Positions 52,337 to 61,725 of a DNA stretch of 64,000 nucleotides are shown here, one piece after another. The notes below the pieces were generated by a model that saw only the letters and a list, made by a program, of their open reading frames with translations, was not told the DNA's origin and searched no databases. The DNA lies in assembly GCA_006386115.1 (NCBI GenBank), contig VFIW01000056.1, positions 1-64,000 on the forward strand. The letters are read 5' to 3'. How positions within the stretch are numbered: the first letter of the stretch is position 1; each line of letters opens with the position of its first letter. A program made the position numbers and the translations under genes. The stretch comes from Globisporangium splendens (lineage: Eukaryota; Oomycota; Peronosporomycetes; Pythiales; Pythiaceae).

Positions 52337-54656
52337 AGAGCGGTCTGGAGCAAGAAGAGCGCAGTGTGTCGATTCCCATGCCGCGAGAACAGGCAAATGG
52401 CAGCGTGGCCATAGCCGATGATGATGCGCGCACAACAGCAGCGTAGATAATGGCTCGCCTCCAGTGTGATTGCTGTCAGAGCTAGAGCCGCCGTGATGCA
52501 TTACGTCCATGCGAGCGGCGAAGCAGGCATCACGCTTGCCGACATCGTGCACAAACTTTACCATCATCACAACAATACAGCAATGTCGATGATCATGCCG
52601 ATGAAGAGCTGCGTGCAGTGGCAGCCGCGATCGTTAGTCGGCGTCTCACTACACTCGCAAAGCAATCAGCCAAGACGAAGATGCCTCTCTCCATCCCTCG
52701 CCTTGTTCTCGTGCTGCACACAGTCGTGCTGCTTCTCAAGCAGTGCGGCGCTGCGCTTTGCAGCACGCCGGGCTTCCAAACACAGCTGCTTTGTCCCAGC
52801 AGATCCTTCACGAAATGGCCAACTGTGACAATACTCGGAAGTGCTCAATAATAGCCCCTGAATGCACCTTCTTCTGGCATTCAGTGCACCCTCTTTCGGC
52901 ACGAATCACAGACGGGGACGAACCAGCCGCACTCTGTTCACACATCGACTGCTTCCACAACCCATACAGAGTGACTTTCCACAAGGGCCTCCGCAATTTG
53001 ATGGACTGGATTCAGATCTGTTCAGAGAGGATCGACTCCATCTCTGCCTTTTAACCCAACTTTGCACAATCAGGTTTTATTCAAAGCGATGGCATCTTTG
53101 AATGAGCAGCCTCAATCAAACACAAGCTGCAGTGCGCTGAGCGACATCTCTGCTAGGGATATACAAATCCAAGATCGCTTGGTCAGTTTCTCACTTGAAA
53201 GGCAGCTCTTCTGTGCGGTCGAAATGTCAACATTATATACAACATTGTTATAGAAGCTGCCTCTCAGAGGCACAAGCGCTGTTGAGCCCAACTTTTGCAG
53301 CAAGGGTCATTCCCAAGGCATCTAGTTACGAAATTTCCTGCTGGCTTTTGCAAAAAGAGGTTGTCCACTGCATCCAGACGCTAAAATTTCGACAAGGTGG
53401 CGCATGCGTTCCATCCATCCAGCTGCATTTATAATCTTGATTTTAGTTTTTCTCGCTGGTTTTCGGGTTCTCACGATTTTGCCTGCCAGCTTTTCCGAAA
53501 CGTGCGCACGTCGGATCATTGGTTCAACGATCCAAAAAGAAGGGGGTGTGCAGCTCCTCTGTGTTGTAAACACTATGAAAGCATGGTGTAGCTAGGATGC
53601 CATCCGGCCGCGACGAATTGGCCATCAGGAACAGCAGAGGGTCATGATATTGAAGCCGCCAAACAGTACGTATCAATGGCGTGCTTTCAGGCTATTTGGA
53701 CAGGGCGTGCCGACCACAGGTTATGGACGCGCGCTATCGGGCTTTTGAGACTTCCGCCTTTGTTTGACGGACATGCGCGCGTGCCTGGAGTGAAATGATC
53801 AGATCGGATGTGCTTCGCGTCGTTGAGGCATGAGACGGTGGGAAGAGCTGTGCATCACAATGCAACGAGACCATCCATCTGCTGTCTCGCAATTGCATTC
53901 GCTCAAGTATATGAGTTTGTTAGCCGGATATCATAAACTGAAGATTTTGGATACTTTAAACGAGAGGAGTAATATTGGGACTAGGACCTTAACTGGCTTC
54001 CCCTAGTCGCTTCCTTGCACTCGCGACAGAAATTGGTGCACCCATCTGAAATCGCATTGACCAGATCCTGTACCAAGGGGTTGGGAACAGTCACTCAGTT
54101 GCTAACGAGTCCATTTCCTGACTGACATCGCAAAAAAAGACTGAAACAAAAAGTTTAGCAACTCACCGTTAGCAACCTGTTGTTCTTCCCGAATCCTGAC
54201 CTGACGTCTGTTTTGTCCATGCAGCGACGAAGGGGTAGGGAAAACGAGCAGCGAGTGATATATTCTGAAACTCCTCTATTTACCACCTCGGATTCAACTC
54301 CATCACTTTCCACCTCATCTACCCCATCCACAGCCACACACACCCAACAACCATCACTTTACGAACTACATGTGTAACAACCTAACTTATTGCATAATGT
54401 GCTACAGGATGTTCAATTGAGAGGGTATAAATTCGAATCAGCCTTTGGGGAGCAAAGTGTGGGTTAGACCTCGTGTGCCCCGCTCTCTTTCTATTGTAAG
54501 AACGGAAAAAGCGCGGAAACACCAGACGAGAGCAGCTAACCGCCGCCCCCTTATTGTCCCTTGCTCACATCTTGGGTTTCTTTCCTTTGCGTCGTGACTG
54601 ATCGACTTGAGCCGAAGGCGAGAGGCACCCGCATTCGCATAGTTGAAGGCGCGGGT
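52337..54656. other. Mostly noncoding; degenerate fragments at left
   Basis: Apart from the possible fragments up to about 52850 described with the previous locus, I see nothing coding in these 2.3 kb. A TATAAAT-like box lies at about 54425, roughly 230 bp before the glucan synthase ATG, in its presumed promoter. Confidence 0.45.
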
Positions 54657-57600
54657 ATGAAGCAGTCGACGCCCGGGAAGGAGACGCTGGGCTCGGGTCG
54701 CGCCAGCATGGCCAACCGCGCGCACCCGTTCACGCCGCGGCGCCGCGCAGCGTCCAACTACCAGACGGTCGAGGAGCAGGTCGTGCAGCGCAAGGCGACG
54801 CTCCCAGGAGGCGCCAATACGCCTGGTGGCACCGCGCAACAGCAGAGCGGAAGCGGCATCTTTGAGCTGCTGCAGGCCAAGTTCGGCTTCCAGGACGGCA
54901 ACGTGCGCAACCAGAAGGAGCACTTCGAGTGCTGGGTGCTCAACTACGAGTCGCGCGCGCCGCCGAAACTCACGCCGGACTCGGATGACGCCGTGCGCCA
55001 GATCCACGCGCGCTTTTTCAAAAACTATACGCGCTGGTGCAAGTTCCTGCAGACGAAGCCCTACCTGATCGATGCGAACAGTGCGCCAGGCACCGCGGAG
55101 CGCGAGGTCGCGCTCTTTTTGCTGATTTGGGGAGAGGCGGGAAACCTGCGATTCATGCCCGAGTGTTTGTGCTTCCTGTACCACTCGCTCGCGTCGAAGC
55201 TTGATGGCGTCGAGCGACTCCCGAATGTTCCCGACGGCACGTTCCTGCGCCGCGTCGTTCGCCCCATTTACCTTGTGGTCGCGAAAATGCGCGTGGCGAC
55301 GACCACGGAGAAGGGGAAGCGGCCGCTCGACCACAAGAACATCACCAACTACGACGACGTCAACGAGTTCTTTTGGTCGCAGCGCTGTCTGGACTTCGAT
55401 GAGCTCAACGTGGCCGAGGCGATCAACCTCCAGGAGCACAAGACCTTCAAGGAACGTCGAAGTCTGGTGAACCCCGTGCTCGCGTTTTTCCGGATCTACT
55501 TTTTCCTGTTGGTGATGCTGCATATCCTGGTCGTGATCGCGTACGTCGCGTACCGCTCGGACCCCACCGATCGTAACGGGTTCAAGTTTTACAGCAAGAT
55601 GTTTTCGTCGGACGTGAGCGACATTCGCAACCACGCGTTCTGCTCGGTATTCCTGACTGTCGCCGGGCTGCTCATGCTCAAAGTGGTGATGGAGGTCTGG
55701 ATCGGAGGCTTTCAGATTTTCAGTCGCGGGTTGTATGCCGCGGCGCTGTTCCTGCGCCTCGTGTGGCACACGGTGTTCTTCGCGCTGTTCGCGATCATCA
55801 ACACGTCTCCGTACGAAGTGCTGATTGGTTCGAAGGATATGCTGTCGATGGGCTACATCTTGGGAGGCGCGTACATGGCTCCCGTCGTGATCGCGGCGAT
55901 CGTGCAGATGTTCTTCGGCCAGTGGGTGTGGAACCTGCCATTTTTGAATGCCATGGATGGCAAACGCGAGCAGTACATTGGACGCACTATGGGGCAGTCC
56001 TGGGGCAGCTTTTTCCTCTACGGACTCTTTTGGCTCGTCATCTTTGTGCTCAAGTTTTTGTTCAACCTGCAGCTCATGATCAAGCCTCTGATCGGTCCAA
56101 CCGTCGAGATCTACGACATCAAGGTTTCTGCCAAGCAGCTAAAGAACGGGATTATCGAATCGGAGCACAACATCGCCTTCTTGATCGCGATGTGGGGTCC
56201 AGTCTTTCTCGTGTACATCTACGACTCGCAGATTTGGCTCGCGATTATGCAGTCCGTCGTTGGCGCTTACATCGGTCTTCGCTTGAAAATCGGTCACTCG
56301 TCTCGAATTCCGGAATTTGTGAAGCGCCTTAAAGCAGCGCCAGCGCTTTTCGACTCGAAGGTTGTGTCAGCATCTGCGAGGGGCCAGCTCTCGATGAACA
56401 ATGGAGATAGTCCGCTGTCTGCTAGTGGTGTGTCACCGGAAGCCAACACTCGTCTGCGATTTGCAGTGGTATGGAACGAGATTATTAGCAGCTTCCGTCT
56501 GTCTGATCTTCTGGACGACCGTGAAACCGCAATTCTGCAGTACCAAATTGCAGACTCTGGGTCTGTGGAAGACCCGGTGTTCCTCATTGCTGGCCAAGCT
56601 CAGACTGCGACTGATATTGCAGCGAAAGCCAAGACTCGTCGACTGGATGATGCCAAACTGATGAAGGAGCTCGAGAAGGCTGGTGTGTTGGGATGCGCAA
56701 GAAACTGCCTCGACATTGGCTTCCAGATTTTGCGCCAACTGCTTGGGCCAAAGGATGCAGAAATTATTGCGGTGTTCCAAGAAATGCTGTTGGCTGGGAA
56801 GGTGACTTCTGTGGTCAACCTGATCCATATCCCGCTGGTTCGCGAAAATGTTGTCGACTTGCTTGCGAGCATTCTCGATTTGCCAGAACCGTCGGTCGTT
56901 CCTGTTGGAGGCACATTTGGGCTACCAAATGATCAAGTCGTTGTGATTGTTCAGCGTGTGGATGCGTTGCTGAAGAGTATCGAGCTGATGCTGGAAGAAG
57001 AGTGGATGGCGCAGAAGATCAGACAGTCGGTTTTTGCGAAAATGACCCCAGATCTCGAGTACCAAAAGCAGCAATTACAGGTGATTTTCGCGGACCGTAT
57101 CAGTCAGCGCGATTCGAACGAAGGACCCAAGAGTTCTCCGAGCTCGAACGAAAGCATGATCTCCCTTTCAACACGATTGTTCTTTTTGCTGACGCTCGAC
57201 GCTGCAGATGCCCTCCCTCGATGCCATGAAGCTCAACGTCGTATGAGTTTTTTCCTGAACTCGCTGAGTATGAAGATGCCGTCAGTCAAGTCGATTGCTT
57301 CGATGCATTCGTTTTCCGTGATTACGCCGTACTACAATGAATCCGTGCTGTACTCGATCGAGGAGCTGAACGGTCGAGTGAATTCCAACCCACTGTTCAA
57401 GAAAGTGGAGGCAAAGGGACGTGATTTGAGTATTTTGAAGTACCTGATTACATTCCACAGCGATGAGTGGGGAAACTTTTTGGAACGAGTTGGTGCGACC
57501 TCGATCGACGAAGCGCTCGCGGAGACTCCGACCCAAGTTCGTTTGTGGGCTTCGATGCGTGGTCAGACGCTCGCGAGAACGGTTCATGGTATGATGTTGT

Positions 57601-60600
57601 ACGAAGATGCATTGAAGATGCTCCGATGGCTCGAGATTGGATCGGACGACAACATTTCTCACTTGGAGAAGATCAAGCACATGGATCGTATTGCTGGGTT
57701 GAAGTTTTCTTACGTGACCAGTTGTCAAATTTACTCGGAGCAGCTTGCTGCCGGGGATAGCCGTGCTGCTGATATTGATTTGCTGATGAGAAAGTATCCT
57801 AACTGGCGTGTGAGCTACATGGACACGATTCGTCCACCTGCTGGCAGTGGAACCGAGCCTCGTTACGACTGTGTGTTGGTGAAATCGGATGGCGATGAAA
57901 TCGTGGAGGTGTACCGATACGAACTACCTGGAAACCCGATGGTTGGTGAAGGCAAGCCTGAAAACCAGAACATTGCTCTTCCTTTCACGCGTGGTGAGTA
58001 CGTGCAGACAATCGATATGAACCAAGAACATTACTTCGAAGAAGCTTTGAAGATCCCGAACTTCTTAGCCACCGCGACTGAAAATGGCCAAAACGTGACA
58101 ATTATCGGCATGAAGGAACACATTTTTACCGGTCGTGCGTCCTCGTTGGCTCACTTCATGACACTCCAAGAGCTTGTGTTTGTGAGTTTGACTCAACGTG
58201 TCATGGCGTACCCATTGTGCACACGCATGCACTACGGTCACCCTGATGTGTTTGAGAAGTCGTTCATCATGACGAATGGTGGCGTATCGAAAGCAAGTAA
58301 AGGAATCAACTTGTCGGAAGATGTGTTTAGTGGGTACAACGCCTGCATTCGTGGAGAGCATGTTTCGCACATCGAGTTCATGCAATGTGGAAAAGGAAGA
58401 GATGTGACTCTGAGTCAAATCAACGCCTTCGAAGCGAAGCTGGCCAACGGTTCTGCAGAGAGTTCGCTCAGTCGTGAGTCGCATCGAATGGGTTCGGGCA
58501 TGGATTTCTTCCGCTTGAACTCTATGTTCTACGGTCACATGGGTTTTTACATCTGCAATGCCCTGACGGTGTTGTGTGTGTTTGTGTACGCTTACGCCAA
58601 AGTGTACATTGCGCTCCATGAAGAGATTCAAGTCAACGCGATTATGAAAACGGGTGGAGTCGACGATTTGGCGACAGTAATGAACACGCAGTTTATTTTC
58701 CAGTTCGGTATGCTGATGACGATCCCGCTTATTGCGACTCTTCTCGTGGAATTTGGATGGCGACAAGCTTCGGTGAACTTTGTTGAGATGGTCGTGACGT
58801 TGGGTCCCTTGTTTTACATTTTTGAAACGGGTACGAAGGCCCACTTCTACGATGTTGCTCTGATGCGTGGTGGCTCGAAATACCGTGGTACCGGTCGAGG
58901 GTTTGCGATTATCCGTGAAACGATGGTGAACTTCTACAAAGAGTACGCCGCGTCGCACTATCGCAAAGCGATGGAGCTGCTTGGGTTGATGATTATCTTT
59001 GGTGTTTACGGCAACTTCAACATCGGCACTGGTGCGCGCAATGAATACTGTGCAACCGCGGATTTTGATTGTGATGCTAGCCCGGATCTCATTCCGCAGA
59101 ATATCACTCTCCTCAACGCGTACAGCTCCAAGGGTCAAGATTACGGTATTGCTTCGTTTGCGGTGTGGTTGCTCGGCACATGCTGGCTGCTCGCTCCGTT
59201 CTTCTTCAACACTGACGGAATGGATTTCGCCAAGACTCGTGTTGATGTTGGCAACTGGTTGAACTGGATGATGGCTTCGCCTGGACACGACGACGAAGCA
59301 CTGCCGAATGGTGCTACTCGAGCCGCCAAGTCGGACACTTGGCATGATTTTTTCACGTACGAATCGGATTTGATGACGAATGTGCAATGGACGGCTCGTG
59401 TCGGGTACTTTATCCGTGAGCTGCGCCACCCGCTGACGATGTATTATGTGTTCATCGTCAGCTTCGATCTGGAAGATATGGGTCTACTTGGCGGATGCAT
59501 TGGCGGCATTGCCGTTCTGCTCTGGCTGGGAAGCTTCGTTGGGGGATTCGCTCTGCGCAACAAGGCTAACGTGGTGCGAGGAGTGCTGTACATGGTTATC
59601 ATTGTTGGTGGCATCGGTGTTGGTCCTTTTATCGTCGGCTCAACGCAAGACTGGAGTGGGTCGAAGTCGTTTTCGCTGACCGTCGGTATCTTTACTGGGT
59701 TGTACACGATTCTCCAATTTTTGCTGATTCTCCACGGCGCGATGCGCATTCCGGTCGCCCGGCTTGGCCTCGTTGTGGAATTGGCGTTTCTCTTCGACAT
59801 GGTCGTTGGTTTGTTTTTGATTGTGCCATTGTTGGTGCTATCTGCGTTCCCATTCATGCGCACGATCCAGACGCGTATGATGTACAACGGTGGTTTTTCG
59901 CGTGCATTGAGCTCTGGCAACGAATTTGCCGCGTCGCTGTCCGTGGTTGTTGGTGCTCTCGGCGGATGGTCCTACGGTTGGCTTACGTGCCTCATTTACT
60001 CTCTTGGGTACGTCAATTCGGTTGACGACCACTTCATCAACGAGTCGTTCATTTACTATGTCAACACTGCTCTTGGTGGCGATTTCGAGACGGAGTCACT
60101 GAAGGGCTTTGCCGGTTTAGCTGCTGCCGTTGGTGCGCTAGCTGGAGCAATGTGCTCCCATGTGATTGGTCGCCGCTTGGCAATTGTGGTGTCATGCGTG
60201 GTGACCTTCGCCGGTGTGGGTCTGGTGTGGGTGGAGTCCAGCTCTATGATCCTCATTGGATGTTGTGTCGCGGCTGCCGGTATCGCTATGCTTTCAGTCG
60301 TGAGCGTGACGTACAATTTCGAGATCAACATGGTCGGCTGGAAGGGCAAAGGCGTGCTGATGTTTTTGTTCACTTCGTCGCTGGGTTTCTTTGTCGAGGC
60401 GCTCGTGCTTGACAGTATTAACGCCAAGGCGATGTCGAAGAACTGGTCAAACAAGCCTACGCACGACTGGCAGTGGCAGTTCGTGTTTGGCGTCATCCCG
60501 CTCATCATCTTGGTGCCATCGATGTTCTTCCTACCAGAGAGTCCAGTGTGGCTGTTCCGCCATCGCGACCAGAAATCTGCCGAGATGATGCTTGTGAGAC

Positions 60601-61478
60601 TGCGTCAGCGCCATGATGTGATTGAGGAGTTTACTGAGTTGAAGGAATCCTTTGTGAACAAGGGAAGCCGCGTCAACATCCCGTTCCGTATCGCTGTCGT
60701 GTGTTTGCTGCAGGCTGCTTTTGGCATTCTAAACTCGAATGCGCTGCTGCGCCGTGTGGCCGTCCAAGCGAACCCAAGTCTCCCTGGCGCGCAAACGTCG
60801 CGATGGCTCGTGTACTTTGGCTTGATGACTTTCGTGGGTGTGATCCTCAGTCTGATGACGGTCGACAATCTGCGCCGCAAGACCATTTTCAAGGATATTT
60901 TGCCGTTCTCGGCGATTCTCTCTGTTGCTTGCGGAGCGATCGGAGGTTCGAGTACGAATACGAATGTGATCGTCGATGTTGCTTTGTTCGTCCTCTTCGC
61001 AAGTTCAGCGCTGTCGCTGACGTGTGCGACGTGGCTTACAGCCGTCGAAGTGTTCCCGTCGTACCAGAACGGCCGCTACGTCGCGCTCTCGTTCTTTGTG
61101 TACTACGCAGTGCAGGCTGGCATCTCGTTTGCTCAGCCAGGTTTCGCGATCAGCCACTTCGTGTTTGCCGCGCTCTGTGGACTGCTCACGGTGATCATGT
61201 TTGCGTTCTGTGCGAGCACAAACAACGGCGCTATCGAGCTCAAGAGAGAAAAGAAGATGCGCAAGGAGGAGGAAAGCCACGCCGCTGATGAGCGTGCCCG
61301 CTATGCGTCTCGCGCATCGCGATCCCAGTCGTTCTTGCGCTCGCGCTCGCAGGTGCGCCACTCGTCCCACTACGCGCTGCGCACGCCGCAGGAAGGCAAC
61401 TACCAGAACTTTGAATCTCCTGCTGCTGTAGGGCAACCAGTGAACCGAAGAAGCGTCAACGGATCCACCTTGCAATAA
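54657..61478 (+). CDS. 1,3-beta-glucan (callose) synthase fused to MFS transporter-like domain, 2273 aa
   Basis: This is a glycosyltransferase family 48 enzyme that should polymerise UDP-glucose into 1,3-beta-glucan at the plasma membrane, a main wall component in oomycetes. ATG 54657 is the first in-frame ATG; the frame extends to a TTG at 54561 only. The FKS1-type N-terminal domain lies at about residues 120-185 (LFLLIWGEAGNLRFMPEC). A first membrane block covers about 275-545. The GT48 region is about 890-1300 (ITPYYNESVLYSIEEL, RMHYGHPDVFEKSF, GKGRDVTL). A second membrane block is at 1300-1740. Residues about 1760-2190 then resemble a sugar-porter MFS unit: GGWSYGWLTCLIYSLGY, GALAGAMCSHVIGRR and the loop LPESPVWLF near 1958. 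The tail is Arg/Ser-rich. No introns, all in one frame. Confidence 0.93.
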   Translation: MKQSTPGKETLGSGRASMANRAHPFTPRRRAASNYQTVEEQVVQRKATLPGGANTPGGTAQQQSGSGIFELLQAKFGFQDGNVRNQKEHFECWVLNYESRAPPKLTPDSDDAVRQIHARFFKNYTRWCKFLQTKPYLIDANSAPGTAEREVALFLLIWGEAGNLRFMPECLCFLYHSLASKLDGVERLPNVPDGTFLRRVVRPIYLVVAKMRVATTTEKGKRPLDHKNITNYDDVNEFFWSQRCLDFDELNVAEAINLQEHKTFKERRSLVNPVLAFFRIYFFLLVMLHILVVIAYVAYRSDPTDRNGFKFYSKMFSSDVSDIRNHAFCSVFLTVAGLLMLKVVMEVWIGGFQIFSRGLYAAALFLRLVWHTVFFALFAIINTSPYEVLIGSKDMLSMGYILGGAYMAPVVIAAIVQMFFGQWVWNLPFLNAMDGKREQYIGRTMGQSWGSFFLYGLFWLVIFVLKFLFNLQLMIKPLIGPTVEIYDIKVSAKQLKNGIIESEHNIAFLIAMWGPVFLVYIYDSQIWLAIMQSVVGAYIGLRLKIGHSSRIPEFVKRLKAAPALFDSKVVSASARGQLSMNNGDSPLSASGVSPEANTRLRFAVVWNEIISSFRLSDLLDDRETAILQYQIADSGSVEDPVFLIAGQAQTATDIAAKAKTRRLDDAKLMKELEKAGVLGCARNCLDIGFQILRQLLGPKDAEIIAVFQEMLLAGKVTSVVNLIHIPLVRENVVDLLASILDLPEPSVVPVGGTFGLPNDQVVVIVQRVDALLKSIELMLEEEWMAQKIRQSVFAKMTPDLEYQKQQLQVIFADRISQRDSNEGPKSSPSSNESMISLSTRLFFLLTLDAADALPRCHEAQRRMSFFLNSLSMKMPSVKSIASMHSFSVITPYYNESVLYSIEELNGRVNSNPLFKKVEAKGRDLSILKYLITFHSDEWGNFLERVGATSIDEALAETPTQVRLWASMRGQTLARTVHGMMLYEDALKMLRWLEIGSDDNISHLEKIKHMDRIAGLKFSYVTSCQIYSEQLAAGDSRAADIDLLMRKYPNWRVSYMDTIRPPAGSGTEPRYDCVLVKSDGDEIVEVYRYELPGNPMVGEGKPENQNIALPFTRGEYVQTIDMNQEHYFEEALKIPNFLATATENGQNVTIIGMKEHIFTGRASSLAHFMTLQELVFVSLTQRVMAYPLCTRMHYGHPDVFEKSFIMTNGGVSKASKGINLSEDVFSGYNACIRGEHVSHIEFMQCGKGRDVTLSQINAFEAKLANGSAESSLSRESHRMGSGMDFFRLNSMFYGHMGFYICNALTVLCVFVYAYAKVYIALHEEIQVNAIMKTGGVDDLATVMNTQFIFQFGMLMTIPLIATLLVEFGWRQASVNFVEMVVTLGPLFYIFETGTKAHFYDVALMRGGSKYRGTGRGFAIIRETMVNFYKEYAASHYRKAMELLGLMIIFGVYGNFNIGTGARNEYCATADFDCDASPDLIPQNITLLNAYSSKGQDYGIASFAVWLLGTCWLLAPFFFNTDGMDFAKTRVDVGNWLNWMMASPGHDDEALPNGATRAAKSDTWHDFFTYESDLMTNVQWTARVGYFIRELRHPLTMYYVFIVSFDLEDMGLLGGCIGGIAVLLWLGSFVGGFALRNKANVVRGVLYMVIIVGGIGVGPFIVGSTQDWSGSKSFSLTVGIFTGLYTILQFLLILHGAMRIPVARLGLVVELAFLFDMVVGLFLIVPLLVLSAFPFMRTIQTRMMYNGGFSRALSSGNEFAASLSVVVGALGGWSYGWLTCLIYSLGYVNSVDDHFINESFIYYVNTALGGDFETESLKGFAGLAAAVGALAGAMCSHVIGRRLAIVVSCVVTFAGVGLVWVESSSMILIGCCVAAAGIAMLSVVSVTYNFEINMVGWKGKGVLMFLFTSSLGFFVEALVLDSINAKAMSKNWSNKPTHDWQWQFVFGVIPLIILVPSMFFLPESPVWLFRHRDQKSAEMMLVRLRQRHDVIEEFTELKESFVNKGSRVNIPFRIAVVCLLQAAFGILNSNALLRRVAVQANPSLPGAQTSRWLVYFGLMTFVGVILSLMTVDNLRRKTIFKDILPFSAILSVACGAIGGSSTNTNVIVDVALFVLFASSALSLTCATWLTAVEVFPSYQNGRYVALSFFVYYAVQAGISFAQPGFAISHFVFAALCGLLTVIMFAFCASTNNGAIELKREKKMRKEEESHAADERARYASRASRSQSFLRSRSQVRHSSHYALRTPQEGNYQNFESPAAVGQPVNRRSVNGSTLQ

Positions 61479-61725
61479 ACGTAAGCCGTGCATTGATTGA
61501 ATTGGGTGGCTGACGAACGGAAATGCAAAGTCGGCTTTGGACACCACTATTTTGGAATACAAAAGTTGGAAGTGATCGACACGAAAAGACGAGAAAAAGC
61601 AGAAAAACCATGTGGTGTGCAAACAAATATATGCAAGTTTTCATTTTTTTCGTTGTTGGTGGTTGTCTTGGGTCGAACAAACACGCATGCACTTGTCACT
61701 CACAGAAACGAACTACTTAAACGAA
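61479..61725. other. Short convergent intergenic region
   Basis: The 247 bp between the stops of the glucan synthase and the HECT ligase presumably contain both 3' ends. No gene. Confidence 0.55.

Noticed and set aside
54438..55769. 443-codon minus frame opposite the start of the glucan synthase
   Set aside because: Shadow frame; no domain, and it overlaps the conserved FKS1 domain codons.
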